A stretch of DNA of 8,060 nucleotides from Prevotellaceae bacterium. GTDB lineage: Bacteria > Bacteroidota > Bacteroidia > Bacteroidales > UBA932. The stretch covers positions 1 through 8,060 of the forward strand of contig JAIRUB010000138.1 of NCBI GenBank assembly GCA_031254635.1, read 5' to 3'. Shown here piece by piece: positions 1 to 6,293 of the stretch (position 1 is the stretch's first letter; every line of letters starts with the position of its first letter). The notes under the pieces are model-generated. The model did no database searches. It was given only the letters and a program-made list of their open reading frames with translations, and was not told the DNA's origin. A program made the position numbers and the translations under genes.

Positions 1-147
1 CAAAGGCGAGCAGGTTACAATATAATTGAGCCCGGGCTGCGAGGTATAATAGTCTAAACTCGCAGGCCCCGGCAGGTTCTGCGAAGCGGCTGAGGTAACT
101 ACCATGCAGCATAAGCCAATGATAAATATTTTATATATCCGAATCAT
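1..147 (-). CDS. RHS-repeat core protein, N-terminal fragment (runs off left edge)
   Basis: Only the first 49 codons are in the window. Reading leftward from an ATG at 147 the frame stays open to base 1. It starts MIRIYKIFIIGLCCMVVTSA, a clear Sec signal peptide with a basic start, a hydrophobic core and likely cleavage near ASAASQ-N, followed by NLPGPASLDYYTSQPGLNYI and VTCSPL. The LNYIVTCSP stretch resembles the start of Bacteroidota RHS-core proteins, where an 'NYI.T.TP' strand precedes the 'IQYFDGLGRP' repeats; this is from family memory and no repeat is visible yet. The start lies 2 bases after the stop of the upstream YD-repeat gene, so the two are surely co-transcribed and probably translationally coupled. 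Inferred role: the RHS-core half of an exported shell, perhaps with a variable C-terminal toxin outside the window. The fragment is GC-rich compared with its upstream neighbours. Gene and start are solid; the family call is moderate. Confidence 0.72.
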   Translation of the reverse strand, partial: MIRIYKIFIIGLCCMVVTSAASQNLPGPASLDYYTSQPGLNYIVTCSPL

Positions 148-149
148 CC

Positions 150-3100
150 CTATTGCCCTCCGTATTTATATTCATTCCGCTGTAATATATTGCCCAAATA
201 GTCTTTTATCAACTTTAACCGGCCAAAATCGTCGTATTCGTAATATATGGTAATGCCGTTGGGCGCTGTTTCCGAAAGTTTTCCTACTAATGGTTTGTAA
301 GTGTAGGAAGTAACTTGAGCATGAGGAAGTGCTCTTCTCAAAACATCAATTCTCGTGTAGTCAAAACATCCGATGAGATGGAATCCATGAACGATACATG
401 CCAACGAATCCATTATTATTTGATTAGCTTGAGCATAAGATGCATTTACGATTTCTGCAACGGGATAAATAAGCGTTTGTTGTTGAATTTGGGGATTGGG
501 CGCTTTACCATCCCACCAAATATAGGAACGAACAAGACTGTCGGCGCCTGTGGTTTGTAATATACGCCCATAATTATCATACAAATCGTAGGAAATAATT
601 TTATGGAAAGGATTACCATTATACGAAATATATTTTGCATCTATATATTTTCCATTTACATTATATTCATTCTTCTGCTTTGAGATTTCTATTCTGTTTT
701 TTCGGGTAGTTATTTCCACAGGATAGGCCAATCGATTCGCATTTTTCATAGTATTAAATACTCCGCCGGTGGTATCACAGGCATATTTTGTTGCTATTTC
801 GATGATGTCATTTTTGCTACCGATGCTTGTTTCTTTTATGGGGAACCCATAACTATTGTAATCATATTTAGTTGTTTCCCTTGGCGCATCAATTCCGTTT
901 TTTATTCTTTTATTTACTAATAAAGGTTTAGCTATAGCTATTTGCATAGCAACCCCACCTCCGTGTATTGAATATACGCCAATTACCTTTCCAGTATCAG
1001 GCAGGGGTGGGCAAGGATTATAGATAGGATCATGAATTTGAAAACCACCGCTTTTTTCTGAAAATTTATATTCATGTTGCGCATAACCTGTCGAAACGCC
1101 ATTCTTATCAAAATACCTTATTTCTTTAAGTAAGCCGCGTTCATAAGCGCAGGAACTCACCTTATTTAAGCCGGCTAAAGCCAATGGAGCAGAACACGTT
1201 TCGAAGCCAATACTACCATCAATAATGTGTCTGTCATCCACATCGGGATTGCTTTCGTAATCGGTAAAGGAATAGCGGGTGTAACCGCCATCGCCGCCAC
1301 GGTGTTCAAGCACATGTGAATAGGCAATAGGCGTATCGTTAATATTATAATTTTTTGAAAATGCGTTTGCTGTACTTGAAAGAAGAACCTCTTTTCCTGT
1401 TATGTGCATAGAGTAAGGAGGGTGATGTAAATATATTCCCGACTTTTGGGCTGTACTTAAATTAATGGGAAATAAGGTATCGGAAACATAGAAATACTGT
1501 TTGAAGGAGGCTAAACTATTGTTAGCTCCATAATTCTCCAGCTTTTTAATCCGCAAGCCGCCAATATAGTTATGTGTAGGATCGTCATTTAAATAGGGGG
1601 GGGTTACACACTCCCCATTATTTGACAAGACAGCATATCTTTCCACTCTTTTCCCATAATCATGATTTTCAAATTCAAGCAAAGTATATCCGCCGGTAGG
1701 GTAACTAATCTTATTTAAAACCCCTTTATCGTTGTTATCCGAACCTGTATAGCCATTACTGCCATATCCTACTGTCGAAAAATTAACAGGATTAGGATAG
1801 TAATTTGATGGGTGTTTATAGGAGAAACCGTATTGATGAAGGTTATCAATAGTTACCGATTTTAAAAAGCGCAATCCGGCCCCACTGGTTTGACGTGGTT
1901 TACTATCATAAGCCAGTGCAAATTTATGTACTTTATCTCCATGGCTTTTTACAAGAATAGAATCTAACTGAAACATGGGTCTGTCATACTTTCTATTCGC
2001 CCCGCCTGCTCCACTCGATGTCAGTATGCCGTAAGATCCTGTAGTCGGGTAGAAATTATAGTCTTCTCTCGACTTGTAAAAATCTATCGTTACCCCATCT
2101 ATCCCTGCAGCAATACTTTCCAAAAATACGGATTTTGTTTCCGAATAAGAAGGTATTATAGACGGTCCCCCCAAATAAGAGCTTGATGACTGTATCATAC
2201 TCATGGTAGTTTGCCAAATAGAAGAATAAGTACTATCAGCATCGTAAGGTTTCAAGTCGTAGAAATTAGGATCTCTATAATAATCAAAATAATTAAATGT
2301 TATGATGGCCCCATGAACAGTCGAAATACTTGTCAAATGCCAGGCATTAATAACAGGCTGCCCATAATAAGATGCAGCCCCTGTATTTTGATTGCTAAAA
2401 CTTCTCGAAAATTCAATAGCCGATAAATCGCTTGTATTACCAAAAGTAAATATCGTGCCATCGGGCGCCGTAATTTTTATTTGCGAAGGCTGAGGTAATA
2501 TCGGAAACGCTGTACCGACAACGTATGACTGACTCGTAAATTGTGAAAGATCTACCTTATATCCTTTCTCCGAAACAACTACATTGCCATCATTGCCAAT
2601 AAGAAAACTCCCTTTATGCCCGCAAAAATTGAAAGAAAATAAATCGGGCATGGTATCTTCCCAGTAGTAGTTGTATGGAAGACATAGAAGATTGGTGTTT
2701 GTACATACAGCAAAAGGAGGCATCGTCAGACAATATAAAGACTCTCTACTATATATTCTTCCCTCTTTCCTGCACACATTGTAGCCAACTATATCATAAT
2801 TTTGAACATCACTTTGTTTATATAACATGGCATCGTCGGGAGCCAAATATACCTCGCGCGTGATTACCCCTCCTGCATTTAAAAACCAGTTATACCCTAC
2901 GCTGCTCGGACGTTTGTTGGGCTTAAACCCATCGGATTGATAACACAAATTAACAGGCATTGAAAAGTCGGTAGTTTTTATGGTGAAAATCGGAATTTCG
3001 TAGTTAAGGCTGCCGGTGTTTAAACCCACGGGAGCATCCATGTATACCATAAAATCAGCCGTTTGAGAAGTAGCATATCCAAAGCCATCTTGTGAAAAAC

Positions 3101-3155
3101 TGTTTTTTGATAATATTAGAAAAATTGTTAGTGATAGTATTTTATATTTCCACAT
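150..3155 (-). CDS. Exported YD/RHS-repeat shell protein (SpvB/TcB-like N-terminus)
   Basis: This is a 1001-residue protein. Residues 1-21 form a signal peptide (MWKYKILSLTIFLILS, cleavage near SFS-Q). Residues 45-102 carry LNTGSLNYEIPIF and GYNWFLNAGGVITREV, the 'G.gW.L.aGG.ItR' pattern of Bacteroidota YD-repeat proteins and of SpvB/TcB toxin shells. Residues 170-290 continue with PDLFSFNFCGHKGSF, ITAPDGTIFTFG and AWHLTSISTVHG, a beta-rich wall typical of this family. YD-type repeats appear near the C-terminus: YDNYGRILQTT at about 855 and YEYDDFGRLKLIKDYLGN at 972-989, ending KYGGQ. No RHS-core autoprotease motif (DxxGR..DPxG) or toxin domain is visible, so this looks like only part of a shell. 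It lies 32 bases after the barrel gene and 2 bases before the RHS-core fragment, so one operon is likely. Oddities are a C8 run in the coding strand and a cysteine cluster at 128-178. The family is clear; substrate and target are unknown. Confidence 0.88.
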   Translation of the reverse strand: MWKYKILSLTIFLILSKNSFSQDGFGYATSQTADFMVYMDAPVGLNTGSLNYEIPIFTIKTTDFSMPVNLCYQSDGFKPNKRPSSVGYNWFLNAGGVITREVYLAPDDAMLYKQSDVQNYDIVGYNVCRKEGRIYSRESLYCLTMPPFAVCTNTNLLCLPYNYYWEDTMPDLFSFNFCGHKGSFLIGNDGNVVVSEKGYKVDLSQFTSQSYVVGTAFPILPQPSQIKITAPDGTIFTFGNTSDLSAIEFSRSFSNQNTGAASYYGQPVINAWHLTSISTVHGAIITFNYFDYYRDPNFYDLKPYDADSTYSSIWQTTMSMIQSSSSYLGGPSIIPSYSETKSVFLESIAAGIDGVTIDFYKSREDYNFYPTTGSYGILTSSGAGGANRKYDRPMFQLDSILVKSHGDKVHKFALAYDSKPRQTSGAGLRFLKSVTIDNLHQYGFSYKHPSNYYPNPVNFSTVGYGSNGYTGSDNNDKGVLNKISYPTGGYTLLEFENHDYGKRVERYAVLSNNGECVTPPYLNDDPTHNYIGGLRIKKLENYGANNSLASFKQYFYVSDTLFPINLSTAQKSGIYLHHPPYSMHITGKEVLLSSTANAFSKNYNINDTPIAYSHVLEHRGGDGGYTRYSFTDYESNPDVDDRHIIDGSIGFETCSAPLALAGLNKVSSCAYERGLLKEIRYFDKNGVSTGYAQHEYKFSEKSGGFQIHDPIYNPCPPLPDTGKVIGVYSIHGGGVAMQIAIAKPLLVNKRIKNGIDAPRETTKYDYNSYGFPIKETSIGSKNDIIEIATKYACDTTGGVFNTMKNANRLAYPVEITTRKNRIEISKQKNEYNVNGKYIDAKYISYNGNPFHKIISYDLYDNYGRILQTTGADSLVRSYIWWDGKAPNPQIQQQTLIYPVAEIVNASYAQANQIIMDSLACIVHGFHLIGCFDYTRIDVLRRALPHAQVTSYTYKPLVGKLSETAPNGITIYYEYDDFGRLKLIKDYLGNILQRNEYKYGGQ
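156..161 (-). promoter_or_regulatory. Shine-Dalgarno-like GGAGGG for the RHS-core fragment
   Basis: On the minus strand GGAGGG ends 8 bases before the ATG at 147. It lies inside the last codons (Gly-Gly) of the upstream gene. No other start in this window has such a purine box, and Bacteroidota genes generally use A-rich leaders instead. Because it overlaps coding sequence for Gly-Gly it may be partly coincidental, but its spacing is right for initiation or re-initiation after the stop at 150-152. Confidence 0.45.
1596..1603 (-). repeat. Mononucleotide run, C8 in the coding strand
   Basis: Eight G on the plus strand read as eight C in the YD-repeat gene, around codon 518, encoding part of VTPPYLN. 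The frame is intact at this length. Homopolymeric G/C runs of this kind are known slippage sites in surface-protein genes of other bacteria. Whether this one varies cannot be told from one sequence. Confidence 0.6.
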
Positions 3156-3187
3156 ATTACGATATTTATTGTTTGTGACACCTAAAA

Positions 3188-4498
3188 TTAAAATGTAAAT
3201 CCGAGCTTAAATTGTTGAAAAATCCCCATCGCAGAAACAATACATCCGGAGTTAATAAAGATTGAATATTTATTAGTTAGGAGATATGCTAATTCTAACG
3301 CGCCCAAAAATCCAACCTCTACCATGAAAACAGAATACGGATCCTTTGAGAACTCAGTTCCCGGGTTTGACGCGAACCTGGTATAAGTATAGTTGAGAGT
3401 ATAATTATTTATATAAGAAGAAGTCAATGAAAGCCCCCCTTCAAAAATCGGCCGTATTTTATACTGCCCCAAAGAATACTTAGCACTTAATTGCAAAGGC
3501 ACAAGAATACAGTTGGATTTAACACGGGAAAGATATTCTGTACAACCCCAAACCTTTTGTCCTCCTGCCGAAAGAGCTCCCTGAACATATTCATAATGAC
3601 ATTCAGGGCTGTTTTTTTCATCAAATGAGACTGTTTTGTGAATTTTGGAGAAGGCTAAATTTACCTGAAAACTTAAATTCTTGTTAAAACGAGGAACGGA
3701 TACATTCAATCCAACTCCAATTACAGGAAATGTGGTTCTGCCAAGAGGCTTTTCAGAAGCCAATTGAATACCTCCATACACAGAAAATTTAAATAAATTA
3801 TATGCCTTATCTTTTTTTGTTTCGTAAATAACACACTCTTCTCCTGTTATACATACTTGAGCATGGTATTCCTTAGTTATGTTTATCATGGATTTTTGAT
3901 CGAACGGAAGTTTGTCTACTTCTTTTGAAATTGTTTCCAAATCTTTGAAAAGATATTTAATCACACCTTTGTAGTGAAAATCCTCATATACTTCTATATA
4001 TCCCTTATTATTATCAACCTGTCTATCTGTTTTTTTTGTTACCGGAGTTATGTTCCCGACTTCGTCTTCAAAAAAATAAAACTTCATTTTTTGCCCGGGA
4101 GGTGAAAGCTCAACATAATAATACAAACTCATGATGCCCTGAACCAAATATTCTAAAAAAACAGTACGTTGTTCATCATTAACTGTAACTTCTTTACTGA
4201 CATAGAATTTACCTTCCTGATAAAATCTGTAGCCATAGATTTCCTTCGGTAAATAAGAAACAATTTTTCCCGTTTCACGCGTTTTGAAGTTACAAATACG
4301 CATATTTCGTGCATCTGTCCGAAAATCAATCCAACCAACAAGTGTATCTCTATCATTTGTAATGATATATCCTTTCTTGTAATTATCCTGCCCATGGACT
4401 TCCCCAAAGACAATAAGTAAAAAAATATAAGAAGATTTTTCATCGGTAAATTTATTATTGCTTTTAGATTTTTGACAAAGATAAGAATTTTTATCCAT
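3188..4498 (-). CDS. Putative outer-membrane beta-barrel protein, 5' end frameshifted
   Basis: As it stands the open frame gives 436 residues. Residues 42-105 (KKGYIITNDRDTLVGWIDFR, then EIYGYRFYQEGKFYVS) match a recurrent Bacteroidota N-terminal module that begins 'GYIITN..DT..GWIDYR'. A paired-cysteine stretch (C216, C222; VCITGEECVIYE) precedes a glycine- and aromatic-rich region of about 200 residues (235-436) with alternating beta strands, ending QFKLGFTF with a terminal Phe, as in PorT-like outer-membrane barrels. The N-terminus is odd: residues 1-24 are polar and not a signal sequence, and their codons contain the likely -7 box. An ATG at 4443 in another frame starts a perfect signal peptide (MKNLLIFFYLLSLG). 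One extra base in the T7 run (4419-4425) or the G4 run (4402-4405) would join it to VHGQDNYKKGYI, giving a normal 418-residue exported protein. It is the first gene of the RHS operon. A role in anchoring or exporting the RHS proteins is inference only. Confidence 0.75.
   Translation of the reverse strand: MDKNSYLCQKSKSNNKFTDEKSSYIFLLIVFGEVHGQDNYKKGYIITNDRDTLVGWIDFRTDARNMRICNFKTRETGKIVSYLPKEIYGYRFYQEGKFYVSKEVTVNDEQRTVFLEYLVQGIMSLYYYVELSPPGQKMKFYFFEDEVGNITPVTKKTDRQVDNNKGYIEVYEDFHYKGVIKYLFKDLETISKEVDKLPFDQKSMINITKEYHAQVCITGEECVIYETKKDKAYNLFKFSVYGGIQLASEKPLGRTTFPVIGVGLNVSVPRFNKNLSFQVNLAFSKIHKTVSFDEKNSPECHYEYVQGALSAGGQKVWGCTEYLSRVKSNCILVPLQLSAKYSLGQYKIRPIFEGGLSLTSSYINNYTLNYTYTRFASNPGTEFSKDPYSVFMVEVGFLGALELAYLLTNKYSIFINSGCIVSAMGIFQQFKLGFTF
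4419..4425 (-). repeat. T7 run at probable frameshift in signal peptide
   Basis: In the coding strand, seven T fall inside the signal-peptide core that starts at the ATG at 4443. With eight T the frame reads MKNLLIFFLLIVFGEVHGQ and continues into the barrel protein; with seven it runs out of frame for 96 codons. The G4 run at 4402-4405 is an alternative site (it would read LLSLGEVHGQ). The cause may be a sequencing error, a real inactivating mutation, or slippage. Confidence 0.65.
4476..4483 (-). promoter_or_regulatory. Promoter -7 box for the RHS operon
   Basis: The minus strand reads TATCTTTG, an exact match to the Bacteroidota -7 consensus TAnnTTTG. It ends 32 bases before the ATG at 4443, a normal leader length. 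No convincing TTTG -33 element is found 19-21 bases upstream. It lies inside the first codons of the longer open frame starting at 4498, so that start would be upstream of the transcript. This favours 4443 as the native start. Confidence 0.62.
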
Positions 4499-4528
4499 AA
4501 ATTACACTAAATCATACAAATTGTTTTG

Positions 4529-4569
4529 TTTATGAGATAAAATCATAAACATCATTCATAACTCATAAA
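4529..4569. repeat. 8-bp inverted repeat and TCATAA motifs between divergent promoters
   Basis: TTTATGAG (4529-4536) and CTCATAAA (4562-4569) are perfect reverse complements with 25 bases between them. TCATAAA also occurs directly at 4543-4549 and 4563-4569, exactly 20 bases apart, with TCATAAC at 4556-4562 overlapping the latter. The cluster sits between the two divergent -7 boxes, just upstream of the rightward one. It could be an operator, but AT-rich sequence produces such matches fairly easily. Confidence 0.4.
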
Positions 4570-4576
4570 TTTTTAT

Positions 4577-4584
4577 TATCTTTG
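4577..4584 (+). promoter_or_regulatory. Promoter -7 box for the secreted-protein genes
   Basis: TATCTTTG matches the Bacteroidota -7 consensus exactly and ends 29 bases before the ATG at 4614. A clear TTTG -33 element is not seen at the usual spacing. Box sequence and leader length mirror those of the divergent operon. The box overlaps the GTG at 4584, which argues against that codon as the start. Confidence 0.65.
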
Positions 4585-4613
4585 TGAATTATACCGTCTT
4601 AAAACCTCATGCT

Positions 4614-6272
4614 ATGAACAAACTCCGGTTTTCACTCTTTGCTTTGTTGGCAACGCTCACAGCTACAGCCCAACCACACTGGCACCTTGACCGCACGGGA
4701 CTTCGCGATGTGGCGCCCGACACGATACAAACGGTAAGTTATCCGCTTTCCATCGCCAAAACAACTGCCGGTATTTGGGATTTTAGCGCCTTGGAACCCT
4801 TGGGAGAAGCGCTCATCAGCCATCTGCAAGTATCGGGTCAAGCAGTAGATATAGTAGAAGAAGAAACAGCCTTTCATTTCACCGCACAGCCTGACGGCAA
4901 TTATTTTTCAGGCTGGGAAAACGATTTTAAAGAAGTAATTCTTCTTGATGCTTACAACAAACTGCCCTATCCGCTTTACGTAGGGCGGCGCACATCATCT
5001 GACTATACTGCCTCGGGACTTTTTATCAATACCGGTATCCCTACTTTTATCACCGGCAAGTATGAGATGGAAGTGCTGGACGAAGGAACTATTTTACTGC
5101 CCGGCGGACATGAGCGCTGCGCTGCTTCCTGCATAAAGACTATCGACAGTTTTTCCGAAACGGGCGGCGGAGTTACTGATGTTGTGATCGAAAAGCACCT
5201 CTGGTACGTTCCTTATTACAGTTTTCCGATTCTTGTTACTACGCAAACAACTTATGAGTATAACGGAAAGCCTTACGATACGCTGCGCACTGCCTGCTAC
5301 ACCATCAATCCCATGCTGCAACCGGCTATCCGCACGATGAACGATACTACCATTTGTTTAGGACAGTCAATAGAAATCACTGCTACCGGCAATGGAAATT
5401 TTTACTGGCGCGAAAATGTCTCCGGAAGCACTTTTCAACCCTTCAACAATACTATCATTACACCGGAGGCTACTCTTAGCTACATTTTTATGGCCGAAGA
5501 TGAACAGTGCAACAGCCAGCCGGCTTTCGATACGCTTACCGTTAATGTTGAAATTGCTCCTACACTCTTAATAGCCAATCGTAATATTTCTCATTGTGCG
5601 CGCACACAACTATACTTGAACGCTACTTCTAACGTGCCGGAACGGTGGTTTGAGCGCAACGATTACGACAAATTAATACCTATAGAAGGCAACTTAGTGG
5701 GACCCGAAAAATCGACGGTATATATCGCACAGGCGGGCAATAGCTGCCTTACGATTACCGATAGCATAACCGTATCAATCATCCCAATGGATATGCCGGA
5801 AATGACGATCATCACTTCTGGCAAGGACGCGATTTTCGATATTGAAAATTATTCCGCCAATCATTTTTATTATAACTTAAATTTTGGCGATGGCTCTCCT
5901 TCCGACTACCCTGCCATGTCGTTGCATCACTACGCTGCAACAGGCAGCTACACGGCTGTGCTTACCCTCACCGGTAAGCAAACCGGCTGTGAAGCCGCTT
6001 TTGAATATCTTGTAGTCATTGACGAGAACGACAGTAATCCGATGATACTTTATCCCAACCCTGCCAACTATTTGCTGAACGTAATCGCTCCTTCGGGCAT
6101 TACCTTCTACCGTATTATTGACATCAGCGGAACTTCTATATATAACGAAACCACACGCCCCGGCAACGAAACCGCTGTGCAAATCAATATCCCCAACCTG
6201 CCGCAGGGACAGTATCTCATCCAACTCAACACCATCGGAGGCCCGATGACACGAGCGTTTATTAAGAATTGA
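4614..6272 (+). CDS. Secreted Ig/PKD-domain protein with T9SS type A sorting domain
   Basis: The protein is 552 residues from the ATG at 4614. That start was chosen because it begins the signal peptide directly (MNKLRFSLFALLATLTATAQ); an in-frame GTG at 4584 overlaps the promoter box. Residues 20-235 form an N-terminal region that I cannot assign; its GIWDFSAL motif is common in secreted Bacteroidota proteins. Two Ig-like domains follow, about 241-313 (DTTICLGQSIEITATG) and 320-388 (SHCARTQLYLNATS to TDSITVSI). A PKD domain lies at about 402-470 (FGDGSPS, HHYAATGSYTAVLTLTG). Residues 477-552 are a T9SS type A sorting domain (LYPNPANYLLNV, IDISGTSIY, LPQGQYLIQL, final RAFIKN). It should therefore cross the outer membrane through T9SS and be released or attached to the surface. 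No catalytic motif is visible, so adhesion or scaffolding is a guess. The next gene starts 21 bases downstream, and the two likely share a transcript. Confidence 0.9.
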   Translation: MNKLRFSLFALLATLTATAQPHWHLDRTGLRDVAPDTIQTVSYPLSIAKTTAGIWDFSALEPLGEALISHLQVSGQAVDIVEEETAFHFTAQPDGNYFSGWENDFKEVILLDAYNKLPYPLYVGRRTSSDYTASGLFINTGIPTFITGKYEMEVLDEGTILLPGGHERCAASCIKTIDSFSETGGGVTDVVIEKHLWYVPYYSFPILVTTQTTYEYNGKPYDTLRTACYTINPMLQPAIRTMNDTTICLGQSIEITATGNGNFYWRENVSGSTFQPFNNTIITPEATLSYIFMAEDEQCNSQPAFDTLTVNVEIAPTLLIANRNISHCARTQLYLNATSNVPERWFERNDYDKLIPIEGNLVGPEKSTVYIAQAGNSCLTITDSITVSIIPMDMPEMTIITSGKDAIFDIENYSANHFYYNLNFGDGSPSDYPAMSLHHYAATGSYTAVLTLTGKQTGCEAAFEYLVVIDENDSNPMILYPNPANYLLNVIAPSGITFYRIIDISGTSIYNETTRPGNETAVQINIPNLPQGQYLIQLNTIGGPMTRAFIKN

Positions 6273-6281
6273 AAATTGAAA
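6268..6281 (+). repeat. Heptamer repeat ATTGAAA x2 over a stop codon
   Basis: Two exact ATTGAAA units, followed by a degenerate ATGAATT, overlap the TGA stop of the upstream gene and fill most of the 21-base gap before the next ATG. The unit length equals that of the heptamer arrays about 45 bases further on. Confidence 0.6.
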
Positions 6282-6293
6282 ATGAATTAGCAA

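Noticed and set aside
2211..2863. Plus-strand frames of 62-71 codons opposite the YD gene
   Set aside because: They have no signal, motif or leader, and the opposite strand encodes conserved family blocks.
150..3155. Toxin domain or immunity gene within the RHS operon
   Set aside because: The shell protein ends right after a YD repeat, with no extra C-terminal domain, and no small gene follows it within the window.
3156..3187. Separate promoter or terminator between the barrel and shell genes
   Set aside because: The 32-base gap has no TAnnTTTG box on the minus strand and no stem followed by a T run.
4153..4443. 96-codon minus-strand frame starting MKNLLIFF as a gene of its own
   Set aside because: Only its first roughly 15 residues look biological (a signal peptide). 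The rest is out-of-frame reading of the conserved barrel gene. It is better explained as that gene's true start plus a one-base frameshift.
4584..4613. GTG at 4584 as start of the Ig/PKD gene
   Set aside because: It overlaps the last base of the -7 box and adds 10 residues before a signal peptide that begins cleanly at the ATG at 4614.
5877..6293. 138-codon minus-strand frame opposite the PKD and sorting domains
   Set aside because: It lies opposite clearly recognisable plus-strand domains, has no family motif, and has no promoter or leader.
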